51,011 bases of DNA from Flavobacteriales bacterium (GTDB taxonomy: Bacteria > Bacteroidota > Bacteroidia > Flavobacteriales_F > PHOS-HE28): NCBI GenBank assembly GCA_020847755.1, contig JADLBK010000050.1:1-51011 (forward strand), given 5' to 3'. This document shows, piece after piece, positions 38,531 to 48,400 of this stretch. A program made the position numbers and the translations under genes. The stretch's first letter is position 1. Each line of letters starts with the position of its first letter. The notes beneath the pieces are model-generated. The model did not search any database. It saw nothing but the letters and a program-made list of their open reading frames with translations, and was not told the origin of the DNA.

Positions 38531-40206
38531 GCCCGGTCATCACTCCGTTCCAGCGGCTCGTCCGCCTGCTGAGCATGGACCGGCGCGAGCTGGCTTACAT
38601 CTACCTCTACGCCCTGGTCAGCGGGGCCATCAACCTCACACTACCGCTGGGCATCCAGGCCATCATCAACCTCATCAGCGGCGGCCAGATCGCCACCAGC
38701 TGGGGCGTGCTCATCGCGTTCGTCACCGTAGGCGTGGCGTTCGCCGGTGTCATGCAGATCCTGCAGCTCACCATCGGGGAGACCATCAAGCAGCGCCTTT
38801 TCGCCAGAAGCGCCTTCGACTTCGCCTATCGACTGCCCCGCCTGCGCGCTGAGGCCGTTCAGGGCAGGTACCTCCCCGAGCTCGTCAACCGCTTCTTCGA
38901 CACCCTCACCATCCAGAAAGGCCTCACCAAGGTGCTGATCGATGTGCCGGTGGCATCGCTGCAGATCATCCTCAGCCTGGTGCTCCTGTCCTTCTATCAC
39001 CCCTTCTTCATCGCCTTCGGTCTCTTCCTCGTCGCGCTCCTCTACGCCATCTTCCGGTGGACCGGCATGCGCGGTCTCCGCACCAGCCTCGAGGAGTCCA
39101 AGTACAAGTATGAGGTGGCCTTCTGGCTCGAGGAGCTCGGCCGGAACATGAACACCTTCAAGCTGGCGGGACGCACCCGCCTGGCCCTGGACCGCACCGA
39201 CCAGATCACGTCGAAGTACATCCTTGCGCGCAACGGCCATTTCAGGGTCCTGTTGCAGCAGTACGGGGCCATGGTGTTCTTCAAGGTCATCATCACCGTG
39301 AGCCTGCTGATCCTCGGCGGGCTTCTGGTGATGGGCGAACAGATGAACCTCGGCCAGTTCGTTGCCGCGGAGATCATCATCCTGCTGGTGATGGCCGCCG
39401 TGGAGAAGCTCACCATCAGCATCGAAGCCATCTATGACGTGCTCACCGCCCTGGAGAAGATCGGCAATGTGACCGACCTTCCCCTCGAACAGGGCGGGCG
39501 CGTGCACATCCCGGCATCGGCAGATGGCGCTGCAGGAATGGAGGTGGCCTTCCACGGTGTGACGTTCCGGTCACCCTGGACCGGACAGGACGTGATCGGC
39601 GGTGTGGACCTCACCATCGCCCCGGGCCAAAAGGTCTGCCTCAGTGGGCCCAATGGCAGTGGCAAGACCACACTTTTGCAGATGATCGGTGGCCTGGTGA
39701 GCCCCACCTCGGGCACGATCGCGCTGGACGGTCACCCCCTGGGCAGCCTCGACCTCGACCATGCGCGCGGCATGATGGGCGACAGCCTGAACCAGGACGA
39801 AGTGTTCAGTGGGACCATCCAGGACAACATCACCATGGGCCGGCCCTGGGTCACCTCCGAGGATGTGCGCCTCGCCGCCGAACGCACGGGCCTGGCATCC
39901 CGCATCGCGCGCCTGCCGTTGGGGCTGCTGACGCCACTGGACCCGAACGGCACACGCCTGCCGAGATCGCTCGTCAAGCGTGTCATCCTTTCGCGATGCC
40001 TCGCCTCCCGGCCACGGCTGTTGCTCATCGAGGATGACCTGGCCATGTTCGACGCAGCCGACCGCGATGCGCTGCTCAGGGAGCTCACCGCCCGGGAGGC
40101 CCCCTGGACGTTGGTGCTCGTCAGCAACGATCCCGCGGTGCAGGCGATCTGCGAACGCCACGTCCATCTGGACGGTGGGAAGCTCCACGAACTCCGCAAC
40201 GCCTGA
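38527..40206 (+). CDS. Type I ABC exporter (TM plus NBD) with degenerate nucleotide-binding motifs
   Basis: 559 aa. N-terminal ABC transmembrane region (about 20-310, six TMs) without a C39 peptidase domain; NBD about 336-559. Walker A GPNGSGKT (374-381) and the Q-loop region LNQDEVF are intact. However, the LSGGQ signature is replaced by LPRSLVKR. The Walker B/catalytic pair reads E502-D503 instead of D-E (LLLIEDDLAMFD). The H-loop His is Asn534 (VLVSNDPAV). In heterodimeric exporters such changes mark the low-activity site; here no second ABC half is adjacent. It is coupled to the TetR gene upstream, and hlyD follows after 10 nt. Confidence 0.85.
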   Translation: MSPVITPFQRLVRLLSMDRRELAYIYLYALVSGAINLTLPLGIQAIINLISGGQIATSWGVLIAFVTVGVAFAGVMQILQLTIGETIKQRLFARSAFDFAYRLPRLRAEAVQGRYLPELVNRFFDTLTIQKGLTKVLIDVPVASLQIILSLVLLSFYHPFFIAFGLFLVALLYAIFRWTGMRGLRTSLEESKYKYEVAFWLEELGRNMNTFKLAGRTRLALDRTDQITSKYILARNGHFRVLLQQYGAMVFFKVIITVSLLILGGLLVMGEQMNLGQFVAAEIIILLVMAAVEKLTISIEAIYDVLTALEKIGNVTDLPLEQGGRVHIPASADGAAGMEVAFHGVTFRSPWTGQDVIGGVDLTIAPGQKVCLSGPNGSGKTTLLQMIGGLVSPTSGTIALDGHPLGSLDLDHARGMMGDSLNQDEVFSGTIQDNITMGRPWVTSEDVRLAAERTGLASRIARLPLGLLTPLDPNGTRLPRSLVKRVILSRCLASRPRLLLIEDDLAMFDAADRDALLRELTAREAPWTLVLVSNDPAVQAICERHVHLDGGKLHELRNA

Positions 40207-40216
40207 GCCCTGCGCG

Positions 40217-41608
40217 ATGCTGAACATCTCCCCCGCCCCCGAGTGCGCCACGCCCGAGCTCGATCGGACCAGCTTCGAGTCGTTCCGCCGTGTGCTGCCC
40301 GCGCGCGCCGGCAAGTTCTTCGGCCGGCTCACGGCGCTCGCCCTGGTCCTCTTCATCACCGGGCTTTTCCTTCCATGGACCCAGAACATCCGCGCCCGTG
40401 GCGTGGTCACCAGTCTGGCACCGCAACAGCGTCCCCAGACCATTCCCAGCATCATCGCCGGCCGCATCGAGCAATGGTATGTGCAGGAAGGCCAACTCGT
40501 GGAACGGGGGGACACCATCCTCCGGTTGAGCGAAGTGAAGCCCGAGTACATGGACCCCAAGCTGCTGGACCGCACCAAGGAACAGATCATGGCCAAAGAG
40601 GCCACGGCCCGCAGCTATGCTGAAAAGGTCAACAGCCTGGATGCCCAGATCGATGCGCTGAGCGGCGCGCTCTCGATCAAGCTGGAGCAGACCCGCAACA
40701 AGATCAAGCAGGCGGGCCTTCAGGTGCAGAGCGACAGCATCCGCGTGGTGGCGGCGCGCACCGAGATCAAGGTCGCCCAGGACCAGCTGAAACGCGGCGA
40801 GGAGCAGTTCAGGGAAGGCCTGCTGAGCATGGTGGAGCTCGAACGCCGACGGGTGACCGAACAGCGGGCGAACGCCACGATGATCGACGCGGAGAACAAG
40901 CTGCTCGACAGCCGCAACGAGCTGCTCAACGCCCAGCTCGACCTGAACGGCATCCGACAGGATTACCGCGACAAGCTGAGCAAGGCCGAGAGCGAGAAGT
41001 TCTCCAGCCTCAGCCAGATGTACACCACCGAAGGCGAGGTCACCAAGCTGCAGAACGACTACGCCAACTACAGCGTGCGTTCCGGCTTCTACTACATCAC
41101 CGCACCGCAGAAGGGCTACATCACGAAGGCCGTTCGCCAGGGCATCGGTGAGACGGTGAAGGAGGGCGAACCTTTGGTGACCGTGATGCCCGCCCGATTC
41201 GACCTGGCCGTGGAGCTGTACATCCGACCGATGGACATGCCCCTTATCCGCACCGGCAACACGGTGCGTTTCATGTTCGACGGATGGCCGAGCATCGTGT
41301 TCAGCGGATGGCCCAACACGAGCTACGGCACTTTCGGTGGCCGGGTGGTCGCCATTGACAACTTCATCAGCGCGAACGGCAAGTACCGCATCCTGGTCGG
41401 CCCCGACACTGCGGACATCGCCTGGCCCGAGGCCCTTCGGGTGGGCAGCGGCGCCATCGGCTTCGCCCTGCTTCAGGACGTACCCATCTGGTACGAGCTA
41501 TGGCGGCAGCTGAACGGATTTCCCCCGGACCTCTACCTGGAACCATCCACCCCCTCCAATTCCTCTTCGAACGGACCGGGGACCGCCTCGGCGGAAGTGA
41601 GCAAGTGA
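40217..41608 (+). CDS. HlyD family periplasmic adaptor (membrane fusion protein)
   Basis: 463 aa from ATG 40217; the track start lies in the ABC gene. One TM (LTALALVLFITGLFLPW, about 38-55), a biotinyl-lipoyl-like half motif (IPSIIAGRIEQWYVQEGQLVERGDTILRLSEV), a long coiled-coil hairpin (about 110-270) and a return barrel half (YYITAPQKGYITKAVRQGIGETVKEGEPL). It should bridge the inner-membrane ABC protein to the TolC-like channel. The 1-bp overlap with the next gene (TGATG) supports co-production. Confidence 0.9.
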   Translation: MLNISPAPECATPELDRTSFESFRRVLPARAGKFFGRLTALALVLFITGLFLPWTQNIRARGVVTSLAPQQRPQTIPSIIAGRIEQWYVQEGQLVERGDTILRLSEVKPEYMDPKLLDRTKEQIMAKEATARSYAEKVNSLDAQIDALSGALSIKLEQTRNKIKQAGLQVQSDSIRVVAARTEIKVAQDQLKRGEEQFREGLLSMVELERRRVTEQRANATMIDAENKLLDSRNELLNAQLDLNGIRQDYRDKLSKAESEKFSSLSQMYTTEGEVTKLQNDYANYSVRSGFYYITAPQKGYITKAVRQGIGETVKEGEPLVTVMPARFDLAVELYIRPMDMPLIRTGNTVRFMFDGWPSIVFSGWPNTSYGTFGGRVVAIDNFISANGKYRILVGPDTADIAWPEALRVGSGAIGFALLQDVPIWYELWRQLNGFPPDLYLEPSTPSNSSSNGPGTASAEVSK

Positions 41609-43026
41609 TGCGCATCGCCCTCGCCATCGGTCTGCTGATCCCCCTGGGGCTTTCCGCGCAGGAGATCGCCCCCACCTTGTCCCGCGAGGCCCTGGTGCGG
41701 CTGGTGCTGGACCATCACCCCATGGCCCGTCAGGCCGCGCTTCGTCCCGAACTCGGGGTCGCCACCGTACGCAGTGCCCGTGGCGGATTCGACCCGGTGG
41801 TCCAGGCCGAACTGGAGGAGAAGACCTTCGACGACAAGGACTACTTCCGCCTGCTCGACGTGGGATTGAAGGTGCCCACCTGGTGGGGCATCGAGGTCCT
41901 GGCCGGATACCAGGACAACTCGGGCGACCTGCTGGACCCCATGCTGACCACCCCGAACGACGGGCTCATGAAGGCCGGGGTCAACCTCGCGCTGGGCCAG
42001 GGTATGCTGATGGACCAGCGGAGAGCGGCGCTGCGCCGTGCGCAGGCCTTTCAGGATGCCGCACTGGCCGAGCAGGAGCAGATGTTGAACGCCGTGCTGT
42101 TCGCGGCGCTCTCCGATCATGTCGACTGGGTGGCCGCCCATCAGGCCCTCCGGATCGCGCAGGAGGCTGTGCAATTGGCCCGGCTACGGAACGACTTCGT
42201 GCGCGGCAGCTGGCGCGGTGGCGATCGACCAGCGATCGACACGCTCGAAGCCTTCCTTCAGCTGCAGGACCGCGAGATGCGGCTCGCCCAAGCCGAGCTG
42301 AACGTCCGCAACACGGCCCTGCGCCTCTCCAACCACCTGTGGGACCAAGCCCTTCGCCCGCTTGAGCTCGATCCGGCCACGCGCCCCATGGAACGCGACC
42401 TGGAAAGCCCGGACGGCGCGCCGTCCTTGGACAGCCTGGTCGTCCGCGCGGAGCGGACCCATCCCCTGCTGCTCCAGGCACAGGCGCGCATCGACCAACT
42501 GGAAGTGGACCGCCGGCTCCGTGCCGAGATGCTCCGTCCCCAGTTGGACCTGAAGTACATGGTGCTGGGCGATGCCCGTCGCCTCAACGGCGAGAGCGGG
42601 AGCTGGGTGGACGGCGGCGACCAGCAATGGGGGGTGGGGTTCCGCATGCCGCTGCTGTTGCGGAGGGAACGTGGTGAGCTCAGCCTGGCCAGGCTCCGGG
42701 TGACGGAGGCCGAGCTGGGCTTGGAGCGCGACCGTACGGTCATCGCCAACCGGGTGGCCGAACGCGCCAACGAAACAGGCACCCTTCGCCAACAGACCGA
42801 CCTCGGCGCGCTGACCGTCCGGAACTATGGCGCGCTGCTGGAGGGCGAGAACCGCCGATTCGAGGTCGGAGAGAGCTCGCTCTTCCTGGTGAATGCCCGC
42901 GAAGTGGCCCTGCTTGAAGCGCGCATCAAGCAGGTCGATCTGGAAGCCAGGCTGCGCAAGGCCTGGTTCGCCACCGACCTGGAGGCCGGCGTTCTGTGGC
43001 GCACCCTGACCGGACAAACCCCCTGA
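41608..43026 (+). CDS. TolC-like outer membrane efflux protein
   Basis: 472 aa from ATG 41608, which overlaps the hlyD stop. Signal peptide (MRIALAIGLLIPLGLSAQ). Two repeated coiled-coil/beta segments of the OEP family, e.g. LVRLVLDHHPMARQAALRPE, NVRNTALRLSNHLW, a second LLLQAQARIDQLEVDRRLRAEM and VGFRMPLLLRRERGELSLARLRV. It forms the outer-membrane exit duct of the tripartite exporter. The next small ORF begins 2 nt after its stop. Confidence 0.9.
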   Translation: MRIALAIGLLIPLGLSAQEIAPTLSREALVRLVLDHHPMARQAALRPELGVATVRSARGGFDPVVQAELEEKTFDDKDYFRLLDVGLKVPTWWGIEVLAGYQDNSGDLLDPMLTTPNDGLMKAGVNLALGQGMLMDQRRAALRRAQAFQDAALAEQEQMLNAVLFAALSDHVDWVAAHQALRIAQEAVQLARLRNDFVRGSWRGGDRPAIDTLEAFLQLQDREMRLAQAELNVRNTALRLSNHLWDQALRPLELDPATRPMERDLESPDGAPSLDSLVVRAERTHPLLLQAQARIDQLEVDRRLRAEMLRPQLDLKYMVLGDARRLNGESGSWVDGGDQQWGVGFRMPLLLRRERGELSLARLRVTEAELGLERDRTVIANRVAERANETGTLRQQTDLGALTVRNYGALLEGENRRFEVGESSLFLVNAREVALLEARIKQVDLEARLRKAWFATDLEAGVLWRTLTGQTP

Positions 43027-43028
43027 TC

Positions 43029-43340
43029 ATGCTGAGGATCTCCTTCCTGACCCGCCAGCGGACCGAGGCGGTCGAACTGGCACGCTCGCTCCACAACGCG
43101 AAACTGGCCCTCTTCCTTACGGTCGAAGCGCATACGGAGATCGAGCTCCAGGGTGACTCGATCATCGACACGCCCCTGGTCCACCTCAGTGGCATGACGA
43201 AGGCCCTGCTCTACCGGCAGGTGGAGGAACATGCACAGACCCTGCTCGGTGAACGTCTTGTGCGCACCTGGGCCGAAGCCGTCACCAGCCTGGACCCGGC
43301 CAGTACCGAGCAGCTCTTTCATCTTGTGAGACCGGTGTAG
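43029..43340 (+). CDS. 103-aa hypothetical protein ending the efflux operon
   Basis: ATG at 43029, 2 nt after the TolC stop, so it is very likely translated with it. No signal peptide or TM; a cytoplasmic alpha/beta pattern (ISFLTRQRTEAVELARSL helix, then KLALFLTVEAHTEIEL strands, HLSGMTKALLYRQVEEHAQ helix). The order of elements is reminiscent of small ferredoxin-like folds, but I do not recognise the family. Its position suggests a role linked to the exporter substrate or regulation. Confidence 0.65.
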   Translation: MLRISFLTRQRTEAVELARSLHNAKLALFLTVEAHTEIELQGDSIIDTPLVHLSGMTKALLYRQVEEHAQTLLGERLVRTWAEAVTSLDPASTEQLFHLVRPV

Positions 43341-43346
43341 ACACCC

Positions 43347-44006
43347 TCATGCGGTGTGCCCCGTGGGCCAGGGTCGTCGTCCGAGCCAGGCTGCACGGGA
43401 CCATGATGAACGGTACAGGATGAACCACATCAGTACACCCGTGGCCACCCCCAAGGCAGCTCCGGCCAGCACATCCTCGGTGAAGTGCTGCGAGAGGTAT
43501 ACACGCGTGAACGCCAGCACCGCAGCCACCAGCGCCCAGGCAGCAGCGCGGCCCGCCCCCCTGTCCATCACCGCGAACGACAGGCACATGGCAAAGGCGC
43601 ACGTGGCATGGCCCGATGGAAAACTGAAGTGGTGGTTCATCGTAACGCCGTCGACCAGATGGAGCAGGGGCATGTCGTGTGCGAACATCACCGGACGGTC
43701 GTGGTCCCCGAAGACCTGCCGCTTGAGCACCTGCGCCACCACCGCGCTCAGCCCGGTGCTCAGGCCGAGCAGGAAGAAGCTCCGCCAGGTCCCCACGAAG
43801 AGCAGCACCACGGCGATCGCGGCGGGGACCAAACCGTCCGCCAGGTGGGTGAGCACGCTCATCACCGCGTCGCTCCATGGCGCGTGCCATCGGTTCACCG
43901 CGGCGTGCAGAGCCACCTGATCCGTGCGCCACACCGCGATCGCGGCAGGCATGGCCAGCACGAAGGCGGTGCCCGTGAAGGCGGAAACGTTCCCTGAGCG
44001 GTCCAT
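43347..44006 (-). CDS. PAP2 superfamily phosphatase
   Basis: 219-aa integral membrane protein with about five to six TMs. All three PAP2 motifs are present: KRQVFGDHDRP, FPSGHATCAF, and RVYLSQHFTEDVLAG. Dephosphorylates a lipid phosphate such as undecaprenyl diphosphate, phosphatidic acid or PGP; the substrate cannot be told. Its promoter box lies 4 nt before the ATG, and it is divergent from the next gene with 40 nt between starts. Confidence 0.92.
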   Translation of the reverse strand: MDRSGNVSAFTGTAFVLAMPAAIAVWRTDQVALHAAVNRWHAPWSDAVMSVLTHLADGLVPAAIAVVLLFVGTWRSFFLLGLSTGLSAVVAQVLKRQVFGDHDRPVMFAHDMPLLHLVDGVTMNHHFSFPSGHATCAFAMCLSFAVMDRGAGRAAAWALVAAVLAFTRVYLSQHFTEDVLAGAALGVATGVLMWFILYRSSWSRAAWLGRRPWPTGHTA

Positions 44007-44010
44007 GCGC

Positions 44011-44018
44011 CAAAACTA
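44011..44018 (-). promoter_or_regulatory. -7 element TAGTTTTG abutting the PAP2 gene start
   Basis: TAnnTTTG on the minus strand, 4 nt before ATG 44006. Confidence 0.5.
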
Positions 44019-44035
44019 ACCGCGGCCACCGGTGC

Positions 44036-44043
44036 TACTTTCG
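44036..44043 (+). promoter_or_regulatory. -7 element TACTTTCG abutting the 380-aa gene start
   Basis: TAnnTTCG ending 3 nt before ATG 44047; divergent partner of the PAP2 box, 17 bp away. Confidence 0.45.
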
Positions 44044-44046
44044 GGC

Positions 44047-45189
44047 ATGCGTTCCACCGCCATCCCCGCATCGTTCCTCTGCCTCCTGGTAACAGCGCCC
44101 TTTCCAGCACAGTCGTTCGAGACCCGGTGGGGAGCGGCCGGCACCATCGGTCTCGGTCCCGTCCCACAAGGGTCGGGCGTGGTGGCTGCTGTTTCGGCAT
44201 TGTCCGGCGATCAGGAACGGACCGCCGCCCTGGTGACCTTGACCGGCACGGGACAGGTCACCGGGTCCACGACCGTACCGCTGGCCGGACGCACATTCGG
44301 CCAGGCCTTCGTACCTGCTACCGGAGGCGGTGGCTACCTGGTGGGAAGCCACATTCCCCCCGGGAGTGACGATCACGACCTGCTGGTGGTGAGGATCAAC
44401 GCGCAGAACGCGGTGCAATGGATCGTGACCCAGGCCCTTCCGCACGACCAGCAGGTGCTGGCCGCGGCGGAAGCGGGCGCCAGTGGGCTGCACATCACGG
44501 GCATCGACAACACCAGCGGCTCGCACGATGTACTGCTCGGGAGCGTCAGCACCACCGGGGTGCTGCTGTGGACGACCGTGGAGGGCGGGCCGCTCGACGA
44601 AGAGGGTTGGGCCGTGGCCGGGGATGCCAACGGCGCGATGGTGACCGGCCGGCAGATGAACTTCAGCGGGGAGAGCGATGTCCTCTTCATCGGTGTGGAT
44701 GCGAACGGAAGCGTGTCCTGGTCCTCGAGCTGGGGCGGCGTGGCGAACGACGTCGGGCACGCGTTGATCCGACGCTCCAACGGCACCTATGTGATGGCGG
44801 GCACCACACGCAGCTACGGCATCACCGACCAACTGGGACGTCGCAAGGACCAGGTGTGGTTGATGGCGCTGGAAAGCGACGGCGACACGCTTTGGACGAG
44901 GGCCGTCGGCGACACCTTGGATGCCCGCTCGGCGTTCGGGCTCACTGAAGCCGCCAATGGCGATCTGCTTGTGGCCGGCGAAGTGGGCCTGGACCATTCC
45001 ACCGACGCGATGTTGCTCCGCCTGACGGCACTTGGTGCGTCGGTCTGGGAGCGCCGTTACGATATCGGCCAGGAGGAACGCCTCTCGCGCATCCGCGAGG
45101 ACGCCTCCGGCATCTGGGCCGTGGGCCGCACCTTCGACGCCTCGGGACTACAGCTGCTGGCACTGCGGAAGAACGGCCAGGGCCTCTGA
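44047..45189 (+). CDS. Secreted beta-propeller-like hypothetical protein
   Basis: 380 aa from ATG 44047 (signal peptide RSTAIPASFLCLLVTAPFPAQS). Repeating units of about 50 aa with the pattern 'G-aliphatic-V-G-x-x...D-x-hydrophobic-V-x-x-I/L-x-x-x-G-x-x-x-W' (e.g. DLLVVRINAQNAVQWI, DVLLGSVSTTGVLLWT, DVLFIGVDANGSVSWS, QVWLMALESDGDTLWT). This is the form of a blade-repeat propeller as in delta-60/SBBP-like proteins. It has no T9SS tail, so is likely periplasmic or a fragment of a larger family. Function not known. Confidence 0.7.
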   Translation: MRSTAIPASFLCLLVTAPFPAQSFETRWGAAGTIGLGPVPQGSGVVAAVSALSGDQERTAALVTLTGTGQVTGSTTVPLAGRTFGQAFVPATGGGGYLVGSHIPPGSDDHDLLVVRINAQNAVQWIVTQALPHDQQVLAAAEAGASGLHITGIDNTSGSHDVLLGSVSTTGVLLWTTVEGGPLDEEGWAVAGDANGAMVTGRQMNFSGESDVLFIGVDANGSVSWSSSWGGVANDVGHALIRRSNGTYVMAGTTRSYGITDQLGRRKDQVWLMALESDGDTLWTRAVGDTLDARSAFGLTEAANGDLLVAGEVGLDHSTDAMLLRLTALGASVWERRYDIGQEERLSRIREDASGIWAVGRTFDASGLQLLALRKNGQGL

Positions 45190-45298
45190 CCGGCGATCGT
45201 TCACGATCCGCGGTTCATCGTTCGGGCACCTGCTCCCCCGATCGTGGTATAGGAACAGGCCCGTGCGGACGAGCACCTTCGCATCAACCGACGAAGCC

Positions 45299-45472
45299 AT
45301 GTCCACCACCGGAAAACGTTACACCGATCGCACCGGCGACCGTTCCGTGCGTCGCATCCTCGACCACCGGACCAGAAGTGTGCTCGATCGTGTCCTGTCC
45401 GAACAACGGGGCCAGCGGCTCGAAGCCTACCTCATGGCCTTGGGAGAGCGCCGCTCGGAGCGCGGTCGCTGA
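45299..45472 (+). CDS. Small basic hypothetical protein (57 aa)
   Basis: The track ORF begins at 45032 inside the upstream gene; the plausible start is ATG 45299 (MSTTGKRYTDRTGDRSVRRI). Very Arg-rich and helical, cytoplasmic. No family recognised and no clear promoter; could be spurious. It ends 1 nt before the convergent large gene stop. Confidence 0.35.
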   Translation: MSTTGKRYTDRTGDRSVRRILDHRTRSVLDRVLSEQRGQRLEAYLMALGERRSERGR

Positions 45473-45473
45473 G

Positions 45474-48400
45474 TCAGGGCAACTGCTCCAGCCGCACCGC
45501 CGTGGGCAGCGTGCCTCCGATGTTGAACAGGATGGGGTCACGGTCGTTGGACGATCCGGCGTACTTCACCACGCCGTCGAGGTTCACGTCCTCGCTCCAG
45601 TATCCGCTGGTGGTGGCCGTGGGAACCGCCCCCCCGATCCGCACCAGGATGGGGTCACGGTCGTTGGCGGATCCGGCGTACTTCAACTGGGTGTCACGCA
45701 ACACGTTCCCGGACCACAGGGCCCGTTTACCGTTCGACAGCACGGCGCGCGCATTCGTTCCATGCACCGCCGTGGTCCCCAGGGACAGGTCCACGAGCTT
45801 CTGGTCCTTGTTCAGTAAGGTGCTGGTCGCCGTCATCACCCCGAGGTGGTTGCGGTGCCGCACCGCCACATAGTAGTTGTCCGTGGCCACGTTGAAGAGC
45901 AGACGGGGACGCCCGTTCGTGCCCACGATGTCGCCCTCGCGCTGCAGCAGCGCACTGCGGGTGGCCACCACCTGGGCCGGATTGTTCTTGTTGCGCAGCT
46001 CCACGAGCACCCAGTCCACCACGGCGTTCGCCCCGGTGATGGCCAGCACGCCGGCACCCACCGTTTCGCCGCCACCGCCGCCCGTATGCGTGAACCCGAG
46101 CGCGGTGAAGGGTTCGGTGCCGGGGATCAGGCCGTTGCTGCGGAGCGCATCACGCATCAGATTGGCCTGGGCATCGAACGCACCCTGCAGGACCGCGCGC
46201 AGGTTCACGCTCGGCGGGCAGTCCTGCCAGCGCGACAGCACGCTGCCCGGAATGATCGTGCGGGTGGTGTTCGTCGGGGTCTGCCAGTAGAGGGCAAGAT
46301 GGTCACCGCCCGATCCTTCCTTATGCAGCATCTCGACGTAGTAGTAAATGCCGGCCTGCAGGGTGATGCCCGCGCTCGTCTGCTGCGGATATTTGGTGAA
46401 CTCCGCTTCGTTGGTCCAGCCCGGCACCGAACAGATCTGCTGCTTGTAGCGCGGGTCGGCGTTCGGGCTCAGGTACACGATGGACTCATCGTCGGAGACC
46501 GCAGTGAACACATAGGTGCCCGTCGTCGGCGCCAGGATGTAGCCGCGCATACGGGTGCCGTAGTTGTTGCCATACGCCACGGAGTTGGCCTGGAAGCTCG
46601 TGGGGAAGCTGGTGCTCGTGGGGTTGTCCGGATAATTGGGGCTGGACACGAGCGTGGAGACCGTTGATCCCGAGATCCCGCTCCAATACTGGCGCAAAAC
46701 GCTTCCTGAGGCACCGATGCACTGCGGCGGGTCCAGCGTGATCACCGTGATCACCACCGTGGCCTGGCCCGTCAACCCATCATCGTCGGTCACTGTCAAG
46801 GTCACCGTCCGGTCGCCCGTGTCCGTGAAGGTCTTCGCCGGGTTCATCTGCGTGGACGTGGTGCCATCGCCGAAATCCCAGAAGTAGCTCACGATGGTCC
46901 CGGGATCGTGCGAGGCCTCCCCGTTGAACTGGACGTTGAGCGGACCTGCGCCGACCGTGACGTTCGTCCCGATCACCGCCGTCGGGGCGATCGCATTGCA
47001 GCGCGGGTACAACCAATGCGTGTCCGTGGTGCTCAGTCCGCCGGCGTCGGTCACCGTCAATGTGATCTGGTAGCTGTAGGTCTCTCCGTCACATCCCACA
47101 CCGCTGATCACCGTGCTGGTCACCGGGGCGGCATCGATGGGTTCGGGGTGCGTATGCGTGTTGTGGTGCAATGTGGTACGCCAGGCATAGGTGAGCTGCG
47201 CCTGTCCGTGCTCAAGGTCGTTCACGGCCGCTTCCAACAAGTAGGTGGTGTCCACGCCCACCGGGTAGGTGCCGCCATCAGCGAAGCTGGTGATGTTCAC
47301 CGCAGGGGGCGTATTGTTCACGCTCACCAACAACGAGGTCTGGTTCGACTGTCCGTTGTTGTCCGTCACCGTGAGCGTCACCGTGTAGCTCGTGGGGGTG
47401 TTGGGCGGTGCGGTGAACACATGGCTCGGGTTCACCGCCGTGCTGGTCTGGCCATTGCCGAAGTTCCACAGGTGGGTCAGCGGGCCGGATTCGGGATCAT
47501 AGGACGCGCTGCCGGTGAACTGAACGTTGAGCGGCCCGGGGCCGTACTGCACGTTCTGGGAGGCCACCGCGACGGGCGGCAGGTTCACCGCCAGCGTGTA
47601 GCAGATCCTGCGGATCTCGTTCGTCGCGTAGTTCGAGTAGTAGAGGCATCCTTCCGGCCCCTCGCCCACCCACACGACCGCACCGAGCGAGGCCCCGAAA
47701 TCGTGGGCGCTCAACGGCTGGTCCTGCCCATTGAACACGAAGCGTTTGATCCAGGCTCCGGGGTAGTCGGCGTGGAAGTACACGTTCTGGTAGCCGGCGG
47801 GCCAACCTGTTCCGCTGATCCACGTGCCGCCGATGGAGGCGTATCCGCCGAACATGGGGCCCGGTACCGGTGAGTTCGGGTCGTTCAGGTCGGTGGCCGT
47901 GGCCGTGCTGCCGTTGAAGGTGGCCGTGCGCGCCCAGTTCTGTCCGTGCCGCCAGTCGATCGCCGGACGGGCATGGTAGAACTTGTGGATGGTGTTGGGG
48001 ATCTGCACCCCGCTGTTGCACGGGTTGGGATGGCCGTTGAGGTGGATCGGCGTGTCCTGCTTGCACAGGTCCTGAAAGCGGAGGTAAGGGAGCGTGCAAT
48101 TGATGCCGTCGTACAGCGGGTTGGGCACGTCCATGTTGTACGTCAGCGTGTTCATGTAGCTGTTCAAGGGGGTCATTCCCTCGAACAAGGGCCAGCCGAA
48201 GTTCATGCCGCCCTCGTAGCACACGTTCATGTCCTCCCATGTGTTCCACTGCACATCGCCGATGTAGATGGTGCCCGGATCGCCGGCCGCCGGATCGGTG
48301 CTCCCCGAGCCCGGCCGCAGCGTGCAGCGGTAGGGGTTGCGAAGACCAAGGGCCCAGGTGCGGCTCTGCGGCGACCTCGGCTGGGCCGCATTCCAGAACG

